Positions 27,343 to 37,394 are shown, counted from the stretch's first letter. The stretch: 64,000 nt of DNA from Parabacteroides massiliensis (GCF_900155425.1 NZ_LT700191.1:793918-857917), one strand, 5' to 3'. Translations and numbers: made by a program. The notes: generated from the letters alone by a model not told the origin.

Positions 27343-28048
27343 TTTTAGTCATTTCTCCTCCACTTAAAAGTCAGTACCACAGACATTTATATTCAAAAGC
27401 GATGTTATGATAATTCATCAATGCCATTTTCGTTCAAAAATCGGTATTTTTTAGTGAATCCCCTGATGCCAACTGCGTTTCAGATGGGTATCCATACATT
27501 TTTGTTCCAATACTCACAAGTCCTTTTTTTGAAGTTTTTCAATTTTTGCTCAAAAACGATCTAAAATGAAGAAAACTGTCCCCTATTTTAAACAAGGGTA
27601 ATTCTTTCCAACATCCATCTCCACACAGAAACAGACCACAACCTTCAGTACTTCACTAATTATCTCGTCCAAATCCTGGTCATATAAGGAAAAACAGAAG
27701 TGGCAAATGCAGACGATTTTCAAGTATCACCGTTCAAGGAATCACAAATATTCCCCTCTCCGGAAGTTAAACTACACGAAACGCCCACTTAATTGCACAA
27801 TAATTCATTGATAAACAGCAAAATGAATCTTACAATCAAAAGAAAAACAAAAGATAGGGAAATTATAAAAGTAGCAGCGCGTTTGTTACAAAATTATGAA
27901 GATACAATATATACGGCTAATGCATATCAGCCTGCAACTATCAGAGGAAGAAAAACAGTAACGAAACAAATGAATCTTTTTATTACTATAGTGCCCATGG
28001 GAAAGGAGGATGATTCAGCTTATAGCATATATCCATTTGGGATAAAAA

Positions 28049-28086
28049 TAAAAAAACCCATCTGCGAAAGGCAGATAGGCTTTTTT
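28049..28086 (-). terminator. Terminator of the S10-spc-alpha supercluster
   Basis: CCATCTGC (28058-28065) pairs with GCAGAT-A-GG (28071-28079), with a 5-base loop. On the minus strand the stem is followed by a run of six or more T. It lies about 25 bases after the rplQ stop. Confidence 0.85.
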
Positions 28087-28110
28087 ATTTGTTTGTTGAA
28101 TATGCTTAAA

Positions 28111-28599
28111 TTATTCAGCAGCTTTTTCCTCTGTAGCAGGAGTCTCTGCAACAGGAGCTTCAGTTTCAGCAGCCGTAGACTTTTTACGAGAACGTCTTGT
28201 CTTTGTTGCCTTCTTAGCTGTAGCTGTCTTCAACATGTTTTCGTTGTAATCAACCAGTTCAATGAAGCACATTGCTGCGTTGTCACCCAAACGGTTACCA
28301 GTCTTCAAGATACGAGTGTAACCTCCCGGACGATCACCGATCTTCTGAGATACTTCCTTGAACAATTCTGTTACAGCATATTTGTCTTGCAAATTGCTGA
28401 ATACCACACGTCTTGAGTGAGTTGTATCCTCTTTAGACTTAGTGATAAGCGGCTCTACGAACTTACGGAGCGCTTTAGCTTTAGCTACAGTCGTGAAGAT
28501 TCTCTTATGTTTGATAAGAGAACATGCCATGTTTGAAAGCATTGCGTCACGGTGAGTGTTCGTACGACCTAAATGATTTATTTTTTTATTGTGTCTCAT
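28111..28599 (-). CDS. rplQ: Large ribosomal subunit protein L17
   Basis: This 162-residue protein has the L17 core at residues 1-120 ([51 protein letters not shown]). A basic then acidic, Ala/Glu/Thr-rich tail of about 40 residues follows, typical of Bacteroidota L17 and absent in E. coli (127 residues). It is the last gene of the supercluster, 8 bases after rpoA, followed by a terminator. Confidence 0.97.
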   Translation of the reverse strand: MRHNKKINHLGRTNTHRDAMLSNMACSLIKHKRIFTTVAKAKALRKFVEPLITKSKEDTTHSRRVVFSNLQDKYAVTELFKEVSQKIGDRPGGYTRILKTGNRLGDNAAMCFIELVDYNENMLKTATAKKATKTRRSRKKSTAAETEAPVAETPATEEKAAE

Positions 28600-28607
28600 C
28601 GCTATAC

Positions 28608-29600
28608 TTACTCTTTATCTAATTTATATTTAGTGATATCCATACCGAATGAAAGGTTCAGACTCTCAAGCAGTTCATCAAGTTCTGTAAGTGACTTCTT
28701 ACCAAAGTTACGGAATTTCAACAGGTCATTCTTGTTGAATTTAACCAACTCACCTAATGTTTCAACATCTGCGGCTTTCAAGCAATTCAATGCACGAACG
28801 GAAAGATCCATATCCGAGAGTTTGCTCTTCAGCAACTGACGCATGTGAAGCACTTCTTCATCGAATTCCTCATTACCGTCAGTATCAACTGTCTCGATAG
28901 CAATCTTTTCATCTGAGAACAACATGAAATGGTGAATCAGAATCTTAGCTGCCTCTTTTAACGCTTCCTTCGGATGAATAGAACCATCAGTGGCTATTTC
29001 AAGAACCAACTTTTCGTAGTCCGTCTTTTGCTCAACACGGAAGTTTTCAATCGAATACTTGACGTTGCGAATAGGTGTGTAAATAGAGTCGATTGCAATC
29101 ACGTGCATGTCTGCATTCGGGTCTCTGTTTTCATCAGCGGGAACATATCCGCGACCTTTGTTAATCGTCAGCTCGATCTGGAAACCTGCGTTCGGATCCA
29201 AACGACAAATAACTAACTCAGGATTCAATACTTCGAATCCGGTCAGCTGTTTACCTATATCACCGGCTTTGAACACTTCCGAACCCGAAACAGTAATACT
29301 TACTTTTTCATTCTCTATGTCGTCTACAATATGCTTGAACCGTACTTGTTTCAGATTCAAGATAATGTTTGTCACATCCTCGATAACACCGGGGATCGTA
29401 CCAAATTCATGGTCAACCCCTTCAATCTTAATGGATGTAATAGCAAAACCTTCAAGTGACGACAGGAGAATACGGCGCAGAGCATTACCTATAGTAATAC
29501 CATAGCCGGGTTCCAACGGACGAAATTCAAACTTTCCGAAGAAATTGTCCGCTTCCAACATTAATACTTTATCGGGTTTTTGAAATGCTAATATCGCCAT
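28608..29600 (-). CDS. rpoA: RNA polymerase alpha subunit
   Basis: This 330-residue alpha subunit of RNA polymerase has an N-terminal assembly domain ([13 protein letters not shown], about 40-52) that dimerises and nucleates beta and beta'. Its C-terminal domain (about 255-320; [20 protein letters not shown] and [14 protein letters not shown]) binds UP elements and activators. The start at 29600 ([12 protein letters not shown]) is chosen; an in-frame TTG three codons earlier is not needed. It lies between rpsD and rplQ as in the standard alpha operon. Confidence 0.98.
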   Translation of the reverse strand: MAILAFQKPDKVLMLEADNFFGKFEFRPLEPGYGITIGNALRRILLSSLEGFAITSIKIEGVDHEFGTIPGVIEDVTNIILNLKQVRFKHIVDDIENEKVSITVSGSEVFKAGDIGKQLTGFEVLNPELVICRLDPNAGFQIELTINKGRGYVPADENRDPNADMHVIAIDSIYTPIRNVKYSIENFRVEQKTDYEKLVLEIATDGSIHPKEALKEAAKILIHHFMLFSDEKIAIETVDTDGNEEFDEEVLHMRQLLKSKLSDMDLSVRALNCLKAADVETLGELVKFNKNDLLKFRNFGKKSLTELDELLESLNLSFGMDITKYKLDKE

Positions 29601-29612
29601 GGAAATCAATTA

Positions 29613-30218
29613 TTATTTAGAATACAATTCTACGATCAACTGCTCTTTAATGTTTTCAGGAATATCAGCTCTTTCCGGCAGATGCAGTAATTTTCCGCTT
29701 AAAGAAGACTGATCCCATTCAATCCAAGGATACTTGCTGTGATTAAATCCAGACAATGCATCGGCAATCACCTCAAGAGATTTAGATTTTTCTCTAACAC
29801 CAATAACCTGACCGGCTTTTACAGAGTAAGAAGGGATGTTTACAACCTTACCGTCTACCGTAATGTGACGATGAGAGACCAACTGACGGGCTGCAGCGCG
29901 TGTCGGAGCGATACCCAAGCGGAATACTACATTGTCCAAACGAGCTTCCAGTAACTGCAACAGTACTTCACCGGTAATACCTTTTGAACGTGACGCTTTT
30001 TCAAACAGGTTTCTAAACTGTTTTTCCAATACACCGTATGTATATTTAGCTTTCTGCTTTTCACGAAGCTGGATTCCGTACTCAGAAGTCTTTCTCTTGC
30101 GGGCATTTCCGTGCTGTCCGGGAGGATAATTCTTTTTTGAAAGAACTTTATCCGGTCCGAATATTGCCTCACCAAACTTACGGGCAATTCTTGTTTTAGG
30201 TCCAGTATATCTTGCCAT
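29613..30218 (-). CDS. rpsD: Small ribosomal subunit protein S4
   Basis: This 201-residue 16S rRNA primary binder has an S4 domain at about 92-155 ([27 protein letters not shown]). The N-terminal region lacks a zinc-binding Cys cluster. In E. coli S4 also represses its own operon. Here a 123-base spacer with a strong hairpin precedes it, unlike the tight spacing elsewhere in the cluster, which points to separate control. Confidence 0.98.
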   Translation of the reverse strand: MARYTGPKTRIARKFGEAIFGPDKVLSKKNYPPGQHGNARKRKTSEYGIQLREKQKAKYTYGVLEKQFRNLFEKASRSKGITGEVLLQLLEARLDNVVFRLGIAPTRAAARQLVSHRHITVDGKVVNIPSYSVKAGQVIGVREKSKSLEVIADALSGFNHSKYPWIEWDQSSLSGKLLHLPERADIPENIKEQLIVELYSK

Positions 30219-30245
30219 TTTTTTATTGTTTTAATGTTCTGTTCT

Positions 30246-30318
30246 GAATCTGGAACCGTGCAGCCGCGACTACAGAGAGGATAAGGTCTATGTGTAATCT
30301 ATTCACAATTCCGGATTC
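30246..30318 (-). promoter_or_regulatory. Hairpin in the rpsK-rpsD spacer, candidate S4 leader
   Basis: On the minus strand GAATC-c-GGAATTGTG (30318-30304) pairs with CACGGTTCC-a-GATTC (30260-30246): 14 of 15 positions pair, including two G-T wobbles, with a 43-base loop. It ends 28 bases before the rpsD ATG. Position and strength suggest an autoregulatory S4-binding leader or an RNA processing site. I recall that an S4 leader motif has been proposed for Bacteroidia but cannot confirm this is the same structure. Confidence 0.6.
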
Positions 30319-30341
30319 AATGTTCAAGAAACTATAGTTAA

Positions 30342-30731
30342 TTATACTCTTCTCTTTTTCGGAGGACGACAACCATTGTGAGGAAGCGGAGTAACGTCTA
30401 TGATCTCTGTTACTTCAATACCTGCACCGTGAATAGTTCTGATAGCAGACTCACGTCCGTTACCCGGTCCCTTTACGAATACTTTTACTTTTCTCAAACC
30501 AAGATCGTAAGCTACTTTTGCACAATCCTGAGCTGCCATCTGAGCTGCATACGGAGTGTTCTTTTTAGAACTTCTGAATCCCATCTTACCTGCAGAAGAC
30601 CAACTGATTACCTGACCTTCGCTATTAGCAAGAGATACAATAATGTTGTTAAAAGAAGAATGAATATGAGCTTGACCGTAAGCGTCAACTTTTACGTTTC
30701 TCTTCTTTGCTGCGACTGTTTTCTTTGCCAT
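30342..30731 (-). CDS. rpsK: Small ribosomal subunit protein S11
   Basis: This 129-residue platform protein of the 30S subunit binds near the Shine-Dalgarno helix region of 16S rRNA. The core is typical: [35 protein letters not shown] and the C-terminus [18 protein letters not shown]. It follows rpsM by 11 bases. The next gene, rpsD, is separated by an unusually long structured spacer. Confidence 0.98.
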   Translation of the reverse strand: MAKKTVAAKKRNVKVDAYGQAHIHSSFNNIIVSLANSEGQVISWSSAGKMGFRSSKKNTPYAAQMAAQDCAKVAYDLGLRKVKVFVKGPGNGRESAIRTIHGAGIEVTEIIDVTPLPHNGCRPPKKRRV

Positions 30732-30742
30732 ATCAATTCTTA

Positions 30743-31123
30743 TTATTTAGTAGCTTTTTTCTTATTTGCAACAGTTTTCTTCTTACCCTTACGAGTACGA
30801 GCATTATTCTTTGTGCTCTGGCCTCTCAAAGGTAAACCAATACGGTGACGAACACCTCTGTAACATCCGATATCCATCAGACGCTTGATATTCAGCTGAA
30901 CTTCAGAACGAAGATCACCTTCTACTTTGTATTCAGCGCCAATGACTTCACGTACTTTTGCAGCCTGATCGTCTGTCCAGTCTTTTACTTTGATATCACG
31001 ATCGATCCCTGCTTTATCTAAAATGGATTTTGAAGCGCTACGACCAATACCGTAAATATAGGTCAAGGCAATTTCTCCTCTTTTATTTTGTGGCAAGTCT
31101 ACACCAACTATTCTTATAGCCAT
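30743..31123 (-). CDS. rpsM: Small ribosomal subunit protein S13
   Basis: This 126-residue head protein of the 30S subunit contacts 23S rRNA and P-site tRNA. It is recognised by [22 protein letters not shown], the helix-two-turn-helix [11 protein letters not shown] and the C-terminal [24 protein letters not shown], whose basic tail reaches the P site. It follows rpmJ by 35 bases. Confidence 0.98.
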   Translation of the reverse strand: MAIRIVGVDLPQNKRGEIALTYIYGIGRSASKSILDKAGIDRDIKVKDWTDDQAAKVREVIGAEYKVEGDLRSEVQLNIKRLMDIGCYRGVRHRIGLPLRGQSTKNNARTRKGKKKTVANKKKATK

Positions 31124-31158
31124 ATTACTTACTTAAATTATTTTGCAAAAATAATAAA

Positions 31159-31275
31159 TTATCCTTGACGTTGTTTATACTTAGGATTTTTCTTGTTAAT
31201 TACGTATAAGCGTCCCTTTCTTCTAACGATTTTGCATTCGGGAGTACGCTTCTTTAAAGATGCTCTTACTTTCAT
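31159..31275 (-). CDS. rpmJ: Large ribosomal subunit protein L36, zinc-free type
   Basis: This 38-residue gene begins [20 protein letters not shown] and ends PKYKQRQG. The canonical L36 zinc ligands Cys11, Cys14, Cys27 and His33 read Thr, Cys, Asn and Tyr here, so this is a C-minus paralogue that does not bind zinc. It sits in its standard place between infA and rpsM. Confidence 0.95.
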   Translation of the reverse strand: MKVRASLKKRTPECKIVRRKGRLYVINKKNPKYKQRQG

Positions 31276-31290
31276 ATCTTGTTATTTTTT

Positions 31291-31509
31291 TTATTTATAT
31301 CTAAAAGCAATTCTACCTTTCGATAGATCATACGGAGACATCTCAACTCTTACTTTATCACCGGGAAGTATTTTAATGTAATGCATCCGCATCTTCCCTG
31401 AGATATGAGCAGTGATTTCATGTCCGTTCTCTAATTCTACACGAAACATTGCGTTTGACAATGCTTCTACTATAACTCCATCTTGTTCAATTGCTGACTG
31501 CTTAGCCAT
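31291..31509 (-). CDS. infA: Translation initiation factor IF-1
   Basis: This 72-residue S1-like OB-fold protein begins [26 protein letters not shown] and ends [13 protein letters not shown]. It binds the 30S A site during initiation. It lies 15 bases after map, as usual for this cluster. Confidence 0.97.
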   Translation of the reverse strand: MAKQSAIEQDGVIVEALSNAMFRVELENGHEITAHISGKMRMHYIKILPGDKVRVEMSPYDLSKGRIAFRYK

Positions 31510-31524
31510 ATAAAATTAAATCAA

Positions 31525-32310
31525 TTAAATTGCGTTGTTACCTAAAACTTCTTCTAAAAACTTGAATGAAGACAATATCTGGGGTCCTTCTGGGCGAATT
31601 GCTATACAATGCTCGAAATGAGCCGAACACTTCCTGTCTTTCGTACGAACTGTCCAACCGTCTTTCTCAAAAGCGACATTCTTACTACCCATATTGATCA
31701 TCGGCTCTATGCAGATACACATACCGCTGCGCAACAAGGGACCGCAACCTGGACGCCCGTAATTAGGAACTTCAGGTTCTTCATGCATCTTACGTCCGAT
31801 ACCATGACCGACCAGTTCCCTGACAACAGAGTAACCTTTCGATTCACAATAAGACTGTACGGCATGACTGATGTCTCCGAGACGTTTGCCCTCGATAGCA
31901 TGCTGGATTCCCAAATAAAGTGATTCTTTCGTTGCCTTCAACAAAGCCTTCACCTTGGGATCAACTTCACCCACACAAAATGTATAAGCCGAGTCTCCGA
32001 CAAAACCATTCAACACTGTACCACAGTCGACAGATATAACATCTCCCTCTTTCAATATTGTCTTTGAAGAGGGAATACCATGTACAACCTGTTCATTCAC
32101 AGAAGCACATATGGAATTGGGGAAACCACCATATCCCAAAAACGCCGGAACCGCACCATTATCTCTAATGAATTCTTCGGCTATCTTATCGAGTTGAAGC
32201 GTATTGACACCAGGAACAATATGTTTGGCCAATTCACCAAGCGTCTTGCCCACCAGTTGATTCGCCGCACGCATCAACTCAATCTCTTCATCTGTTTTTA
32301 AATAGATCAT
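31525..32310 (-). CDS. map: Methionine aminopeptidase type I
   Basis: This 261-residue metalloprotease removes the initiator Met from nascent chains. Metal ligands of the pita-bread fold are visible: D in SVDCGT, D in GDSAYTF, H in GHGIGRKMHEEPEVPN, E in CIEPMI and E near the C-terminus. It has no N-terminal zinc-finger extension (type Ia). It starts 5 bases after secY. Confidence 0.97.
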   Translation of the reverse strand: MIYLKTDEEIELMRAANQLVGKTLGELAKHIVPGVNTLQLDKIAEEFIRDNGAVPAFLGYGGFPNSICASVNEQVVHGIPSSKTILKEGDVISVDCGTVLNGFVGDSAYTFCVGEVDPKVKALLKATKESLYLGIQHAIEGKRLGDISHAVQSYCESKGYSVVRELVGHGIGRKMHEEPEVPNYGRPGCGPLLRSGMCICIEPMINMGSKNVAFEKDGWTVRTKDRKCSAHFEHCIAIRPEGPQILSSFKFLEEVLGNNAI

Positions 32311-32315
32311 TCTAA

Positions 32316-33656
32316 TTAATAAGCACCAACTGCGCCTGAGCGACCTTTAATTCTTCCTGACTTCAACAAACCGTCATAATGACGCATCAACAAATGACTT
32401 TCTACTTGCTGCAGTGTATCCAACACCACACCAACCAGGATCAACAAAGATGTTCCGCCAAAGAACTGGGAGAACGCCATACTAACACCGGCGATCCGGG
32501 CAAAAGCTGGCATGATTGCCACTAATGCGAGAAAGAATGCTCCCGGCAAAGTAATACGGTCCATGATGGTATCCAAATAATCCTTGGTACTTTTTCCTGG
32601 CTTAACACCAGGAATGAACCCGTTGTTTCTCTTCAGATCATCCGACATCTGAGTAGGATTGATCGTGATAGCTGTATAGAAATATGTAAACAAGATAATC
32701 AGTACAGCAAATACGAAGTTGTACCAAAATCCGGTATTGTCCATAAACGCAGCTACCCAACCAGACTGTTCGCCAGTACTCGAGAAACCAACAATTGAAA
32801 TCGGAATAAACATAATTGCCTGGGCAAAGATGATAGGCATCACGTTTGCAGCATTCACCTTAAGAGGAATGTACTGACGAGCGCCACCATATTGTTTATT
32901 CCCGATGATCCGTTTCGCATACTGTACGGGCACCTTGCGAGTACCTTGTACCAACAGGATTGCACCTGCTATAACCAGCAAAAGGAACAACATTTCAAAC
33001 AAGAACATAACCAGACCACCGGTTTTCTCACTTGTTCTCGAAATAAATTCTTCGAACAAAGAGTGCGGTAGACGGGCTATAATACCAACTAAAATGATAA
33101 ATGAAATACCATTTCCAACACCTTTATCTGTAATTCTTTCACCAAGCCATAAGATAAACATACTTCCAGCAGCTAAAATAACTGTAGAAGATATTGTAAA
33201 CCATATACCTGCAGGCAGAGCTGCTCCGGCGGCTTTCAGCTGTACACTTAAGTTAACAAGATAAGTAGGACCCTGGAACAGAAGGATAGCTACAGTCAGA
33301 TAACGAGTCCACTGGTTGATCTTACGTCGACCACTCTCACCTTCTCTCTGCAATTTCTGGAAAGAAGGGACTGCAATTGCCATCAACTGCATTACAATGG
33401 AAGCGGATATATATGGCATAATCCCCAATGCAAAAATCGAAGCATTAGAGAAAGCACCACCAGAGAACATATCCAACAACGCCAGCAATCCGCCTCTTGT
33501 CTGTTCCTGTAAAGCGGTCAACGCTTTAGGATCAATACCCGGAAGAACGACGTATGTACCGAAACGGTATATAGCCACCAACAATAGAGTGGTGAGGATC
33601 CGATTTCTCAGATCCTCAATCTTCCAAATATTTTTTATTGTTTCAACTGCTCTCAT
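32316..33656 (-). CDS. secY: Preprotein translocase subunit SecY
   Basis: This 446-residue pore of the Sec translocon has ten TM helices. Hallmarks are the plug region (GGLLALLDMFSGGAFSNASIFALGI) and the cytoplasmic loop with QREGESGRRKINQWTRYLTV, together with GTRKVPVQYAKRI. Six genes of this cluster need no SecY partner nearby; secE and secG are outside the window. It lies 3 bases after rplO. Confidence 0.98.
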   Translation of the reverse strand: MRAVETIKNIWKIEDLRNRILTTLLLVAIYRFGTYVVLPGIDPKALTALQEQTRGGLLALLDMFSGGAFSNASIFALGIMPYISASIVMQLMAIAVPSFQKLQREGESGRRKINQWTRYLTVAILLFQGPTYLVNLSVQLKAAGAALPAGIWFTISSTVILAAGSMFILWLGERITDKGVGNGISFIILVGIIARLPHSLFEEFISRTSEKTGGLVMFLFEMLFLLLVIAGAILLVQGTRKVPVQYAKRIIGNKQYGGARQYIPLKVNAANVMPIIFAQAIMFIPISIVGFSSTGEQSGWVAAFMDNTGFWYNFVFAVLIILFTYFYTAITINPTQMSDDLKRNNGFIPGVKPGKSTKDYLDTIMDRITLPGAFFLALVAIMPAFARIAGVSMAFSQFFGGTSLLILVGVVLDTLQQVESHLLMRHYDGLLKSGRIKGRSGAVGAY

Positions 33657-33659
33657 AAC

Positions 33660-34106
33660 TTAGAGTTTAACAACAGTTCCACCTACTGCCTGGATAGCAG
33701 CTTCAGCACTCTTAGAGAAAGCGTGAGCTTCTACTTCAAGTTTAACTGTCAAGTTGCCGTTAGCAAGAATTTTAACCAGCTGAGAAGAGGAAATAAAACC
33801 AGCTTCAATCAGTTCGTTAATACCAATCTTTGTAAGCTGCAGGGCTTCAGCCATGCCTTGTAATGTAGAAAGATTGATAGCTTTATATTCAACGCGGTTA
33901 ATATTCTTGAAACCAAATTTAGGTAAGCGTCTCTGTATAGGCATCTGACCTCCCTCGAAACCGATTTTCTGTTTGTAACCAGATCTTGATTTCGCACCTT
34001 TATGACCTCTTGTTGAAGTTCCTCCTAATCCTGAACCTGGACCACGGCCGATTCTTTTTCTGGTCTTGGTAGATCCTTCAGCAGGTTTTAAATTTGATAA
34101 ATTCAT
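33660..34106 (-). CDS. rplO: Large ribosomal subunit protein L15
   Basis: This 148-residue late-assembly 50S protein has the glycine-rich basic N-terminus RKRIGRGPGSGLGGTSTRGHKGAKSR and the motif GFEGGQMPIQRRLPK. The start MNLSNLKP at 34106 is preferred over an in-frame codon 21 bases upstream, which would lie close to the rpmD stop. Confidence 0.97.
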   Translation of the reverse strand: MNLSNLKPAEGSTKTRKRIGRGPGSGLGGTSTRGHKGAKSRSGYKQKIGFEGGQMPIQRRLPKFGFKNINRVEYKAINLSTLQGMAEALQLTKIGINELIEAGFISSSQLVKILANGNLTVKLEVEAHAFSKSAEAAIQAVGGTVVKL

Positions 34107-34133
34107 ATCGTATAATTTATTTTTCAACCGTTA

Positions 34134-34310
34134 TTACTTTACTACTGAAACCAAATGTTTCACTTTCTCAACCATACCCAGAATTGCCGGAGTAGCTTCA
34201 TGTTCTACAACCCGGTTCATTTTCTTCAGACCCAGTGCATCAAGAGTTCTCTTTTGGTCTTTCGGGCATTTAATTCTACTTTTTGTCTGCTTAACTTTAA
34301 TAGTTGCCAT
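34134..34310 (-). CDS. rpmD: Large ribosomal subunit protein L30
   Basis: This 58-residue gene begins MATIKVKQTKSRIKCPKDQK, continues TLDALGLKKMNRVVEH, and ends VKHLVSVVK. It has the normal bacterial L30 length and sits between rpsE and rplO. Confidence 0.96.
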   Translation of the reverse strand: MATIKVKQTKSRIKCPKDQKRTLDALGLKKMNRVVEHEATPAILGMVEKVKHLVSVVK

Positions 34311-34329
34311 AACTTATTATCCTCCCTAA

Positions 34330-34848
34330 TTAACCTCTGAATACTTTTTCAACTGCAACACCTCTGTTCTGAGCAACCATCAACGGGCTTCTTAACTCAC
34401 TTAAAGCGGCAATAGTAGCCTTTACCAAGTTGTGAGGGTTGGAAGATCCTTTTGACTTAGCCAAAACGTCAGTGATACCTACACTTTCCAATACAGCACG
34501 CATAGCACCACCAGCCTTAACACCGGTACCATGAGAAGCCGGCTTGATCAGCACCTGAGCGCCACCGAACTTAGCTAACTGTTCGTGAGGAATAGTACCT
34601 TTATGAACAGGGACTCTAATCAGATTTTTCTTTGCAGCCTCAACTCCTTTTGCGATAGCTGTCGTTACTTCACCGGCTTTACCCAAGCCCCAACCTACGA
34701 TACCGTCTTCGTTTCCTACTACAACAATAGCAGCAAAACTGAATGTACGTCCACCTTTGGTTACTTTAGTTACGCGGTTGATTGCAACCAAACGGTCCTT
34801 CAACTCTATGTCGTTGGTCGACTTAACTCTATTATTAACTCCTGCCAT
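34330..34848 (-). CDS. rpsE: Small ribosomal subunit protein S5
   Basis: This 172-residue protein, involved in decoding accuracy and mRNA helicase action, has the double-stranded-RNA-binding N-domain ([24 protein letters not shown]) and the C-domain [20 protein letters not shown]. The start MAGVNN at 34848 matches relatives; an ATG two codons earlier (34854) overlaps the rplR stop by one base and could be used for coupling. Confidence 0.97.
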   Translation of the reverse strand: MAGVNNRVKSTNDIELKDRLVAINRVTKVTKGGRTFSFAAIVVVGNEDGIVGWGLGKAGEVTTAIAKGVEAAKKNLIRVPVHKGTIPHEQLAKFGGAQVLIKPASHGTGVKAGGAMRAVLESVGITDVLAKSKGSSNPHNLVKATIAALSELRSPLMVAQNRGVAVEKVFRG

Positions 34849-34853
34849 CTTCA

Positions 34854-35198
34854 TTAAAATTTAAGGCCGCCGTTACGTGCAGCATCAGCTAATTCTTTAA
34901 TTCTCCCATGATACAGGTAACCGTTACGGTCGAAAACAACAGCCTGTACACCAGCTTCCTGGGCTACCTTAGCGATCTGTTCCCCAACCTTAGCAGCAAT
35001 CTCCTTTTTCGGAGCTTTAATATCCATCTTCAAAGAAGAGGCTGCAGCCAGAGTCTTACCTGTCGTATCATCTATAACCTGTGCATAGATCTGCTTATTG
35101 CTTCTAAACACAGTCAGGCGCGGACGTTCAGGAGTTCCTGATATCTTACCGCGTACACCTGCTTTTATCTTTAATCTTCTTTCTTCCTTCGTTGTCAT
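34854..35198 (-). CDS. rplR: Large ribosomal subunit protein L18
   Basis: This 114-residue 5S rRNA-binding protein begins with the basic [25 protein letters not shown] region and ends [26 protein letters not shown]. It follows rplF by 21 bases. Confidence 0.97.
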   Translation of the reverse strand: MTTKEERRLKIKAGVRGKISGTPERPRLTVFRSNKQIYAQVIDDTTGKTLAAASSLKMDIKAPKKEIAAKVGEQIAKVAQEAGVQAVVFDRNGYLYHGRIKELADAARNGGLKF

Positions 35199-35219
35199 GA
35201 TAATTTCAGTTTACGTAGA

Positions 35220-35771
35220 TTACTTACCTGCTGATTTACCAGACTTTCTGCGAATTTCTTCACCCACGAACTTGATGCCTTTACCTTTATACGGTTCCGG
35301 CATTCTGAATGAACGAATCTTAGCACAAATCTGTCCCAGTAATTGTTTATCAGCCGATTCAAGGATAATAAGAGGATTTTTATTTCTCTCTGCCTTTGTT
35401 TCCACTTTTACTTCTTTAGGCAACAACAGATAGATGTTGTGAGTATAACCTAAAGAAAGATCTAACAGCTGACCTGTATTTGTCACACGGTAACCGACAC
35501 CAACAAGTTCCAGTTCTTTTTTGTATCCTTCTGAACAACCGATCACCATGTTGTTGATCAGCGAACGATACAGACCGTGCAATGCACGATGGTTCTTTTC
35601 GTCTGTCGGACGTGTCAGATGAATGATTCCATCTTCCAAAGTCACGTTAATATCAGGATTCACAACCTGAGTCATTTCGCCTTTGGGACCTTTTACAGTC
35701 ACTACATTATCCTTAATGGTAACCGTAACACCGGCCGGTACATGAATTGGTAATTTTCCTATTCTTGACAT
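35220..35771 (-). CDS. rplF: Large ribosomal subunit protein L6
   Basis: This 183-residue protein sits near the sarcin-ricin loop. It has two similar domains and begins MSRIGKLPIHVPAGVTVTI. The C-terminal signature RMPEPYKGKGIKFVGEEIRRKSGKS is intact. It follows rpsH by 16 bases. Confidence 0.98.
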   Translation of the reverse strand: MSRIGKLPIHVPAGVTVTIKDNVVTVKGPKGEMTQVVNPDINVTLEDGIIHLTRPTDEKNHRALHGLYRSLINNMVIGCSEGYKKELELVGVGYRVTNTGQLLDLSLGYTHNIYLLLPKEVKVETKAERNKNPLIILESADKQLLGQICAKIRSFRMPEPYKGKGIKFVGEEIRRKSGKSAGK

Positions 35772-35787
35772 TCTTCTTTCCTCCTAA

Positions 35788-36183
35788 TTAATAAACATAA
35801 CATAATACTTCACCACCGATCTTCAGATCACGGGCTTCTTTGTCTGTCATCACACCTTTAGAAGTAGAAAGAACGGCAATACCTAAACCATTCAATACTC
35901 TCGGCATTTCCTTGTAACCAGTGTACTTACGCAAACCAGGGGTAGAAACTCTTTCCAGTTTCTTGATTGCATTTACTTTGTTTACCAAGTCATACTTCAA
36001 GGCAATCTTAATTGTACCCTGAGGACCATCTTCTACAAACTTAAAATTAAGAATGTAACCCTTGTCGAAAAGGATCTTAGTGATCTCTTTCTTTAAATTT
36101 GACGCCGGCACTTCAACAACTCTGTGCTTCGCTTTAATTGCATTACGCAATCTTGTCAAATAATCTGCAATAGGATCTGTCAT
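35788..36183 (-). CDS. rpsH: Small ribosomal subunit protein S8
   Basis: This 131-residue central-domain 16S rRNA binder begins TDPIADYLTRLRNAIKAKH. The C-terminal signature GLGIAVLSTSKGVMTDKEAR and the ending GGEVLCYVY are typical. In E. coli S8 is the translational repressor of the spc operon; whether this holds here is unknown. Confidence 0.98.
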   Translation of the reverse strand: MTDPIADYLTRLRNAIKAKHRVVEVPASNLKKEITKILFDKGYILNFKFVEDGPQGTIKIALKYDLVNKVNAIKKLERVSTPGLRKYTGYKEMPRVLNGLGIAVLSTSKGVMTDKEARDLKIGGEVLCYVY

Positions 36184-36240
36184 ATATAAATGAATTAAAT
36201 TGATCCGGCCATCCGGACAATATTTAAATTAAAAAAACTC

Positions 36241-36510
36241 TTACCAACTTGCTTTCTTTACACCCGGGATTAAACCATGAGATGCCATTTCACGCAGTTG
36301 AATACGAGAAATACCGAACTGGCGTACATAACCTTTCGGACGACCTGTAATTTTGCAACGATTGTGCAAACGTACAGGAGAAGCATTTTTAGGTAAAGCC
36401 TGTAAAGCTTCATAGTCTCCTGCTGCTTTCAATTCTGCTCTTTTAGCAGCATATTTAGCTACGAGCTTTGCTCTTTTCACCTCACGGGCTTTCATTGATT
36501 CCTTTGCCAT
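36241..36510 (-). CDS. rpsN: Small ribosomal subunit protein S14, zinc-free type
   Basis: This 89-residue S14 of the long, C-minus class lacks the CxxC...CxxC zinc motif of the 61-residue form. Signature segments are [26 protein letters not shown] and [18 protein letters not shown]. It follows rplE by 6 bases and precedes rpsH by 57. Confidence 0.97.
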   Translation of the reverse strand: MAKESMKAREVKRAKLVAKYAAKRAELKAAGDYEALQALPKNASPVRLHNRCKITGRPKGYVRQFGISRIQLREMASHGLIPGVKKASW

Positions 36511-36516
36511 AACTAC

Positions 36517-37074
36517 TTAGTCTTTTTTTGCATTTTTAAAAGGCAACCCAAATTCTCTCAAGAGAGCATACCCTTCTTCGTCTGTTTTCGCAGAGGTCAC
36601 AAAGGTAATATTCATTCCCAATATTTTGGTAATATTATCGATATTTATTTCAGGGAAAATGATTTGTTCCTGAATTCCGAGGGTATAATTACCTCTTCCG
36701 TCCAACTTACTTTCGATCCCCTTGAAGTCACGAATACGGGGAAGAGCTACACGAACGAGTCTTTCCAAGAATTCGTACATCTGTTCACGACGCAATGTCA
36801 CCATTACACCGATCGGCATTTTCTTACGCAACTTGAAGTTAGAGATATCCTTCTTTGAAACAGTTGCAACAGCCTTCTGGCCTGTAATTGCAGACAATTC
36901 ACTAATGGCGATATCGATAATCTTCTTATCTGCAGCAGCCATACCCAAACCTTGATTGATAACAATCTTTTTCAGTACGGGAACCTGCATTACGGTTTTA
37001 TAACCGAACTCTTTCGTCAAAGCAGGAACAATTCTGTCCTGATATTCTTTCTTAAGACTGGCAGTATTGCTCAT
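36517..37074 (-). CDS. rplE: Large ribosomal subunit protein L5
   Basis: This 185-residue 5S rRNA-binding protein at the central protuberance has the motif [14 protein letters not shown], the segment [21 protein letters not shown], and the signature [10 protein letters not shown]. Its start overlaps the rplX stop by one base (37074), so the two are translationally coupled. Confidence 0.98.
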   Translation of the reverse strand: MSNTASLKKEYQDRIVPALTKEFGYKTVMQVPVLKKIVINQGLGMAAADKKIIDIAISELSAITGQKAVATVSKKDISNFKLRKKMPIGVMVTLRREQMYEFLERLVRVALPRIRDFKGIESKLDGRGNYTLGIQEQIIFPEINIDNITKILGMNITFVTSAKTDEEGYALLREFGLPFKNAKKD

Positions 37075-37394
37075 TACTTAATTTCCTCCCCTGATTTTTT
37101 AGAATAACGCACTAAAGCACCTTTTTCGTCTAACTTCCGACCGATACGTGTCGGTTTACCGGATTTCGGATCAACAACGTTCAGGTTAGAAATATGAATA
37201 GGAGCTTCCTTCTTTTCAATACCTCCTTGAGGATTCTTTGCATTAGGCTTGGTATGCTTTGATACCATATTAATACCTTCTACAATGGCACGGTTGTCTT
37301 TTACAAGAACTTCTAAAACACGACCTGTCTTACCCTTGTCTTCGCCGGCATTAACAAAAACTATATCGCCTTTTTTGATATGTAATTTGCTCAT
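37074..37394 (-). CDS. rplX: Large ribosomal subunit protein L24
   Basis: This 106-residue assembly initiator has a KOW motif near its start ([23 protein letters not shown]). The start at 37394 ([10 protein letters not shown]) is chosen because the longer frame (to 37442) would overlap rplN. It ends in a one-base overlap with rplE. Confidence 0.97.
   Translation of the reverse strand: MSKLHIKKGDIVFVNAGEDKGKTGRVLEVLVKDNRAIVEGINMVSKHTKPNAKNPQGGIEKKEAPIHISNLNVVDPKSGKPTRIGRKLDEKGALVRYSKKSGEEIK

Larger units (their letters stand above)
27035..28042. other. 1-kb AT-rich gene-free region upstream of the surface protein
   Basis: No protein family is recognised here on either strand. A plus-strand frame at 27793-28416 is open but runs into rplQ antisense and the terminator, so it is not accepted. 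The region holds two copies of an ACGATCG-centred palindrome, a half copy at 27552-27561, and homopolymer A/T runs. It should contain the promoter and a long leader for the DUF6383 gene, though no clean TTG/TAnnTTTG pair was located. Confidence 0.6.

Noticed and set aside
27793-28416. 207-codon plus-strand frame upstream of the surface gene
   Set aside because: Its second half is antisense to rplQ and its terminator, the composition is unlike a protein, and no family is recognised.
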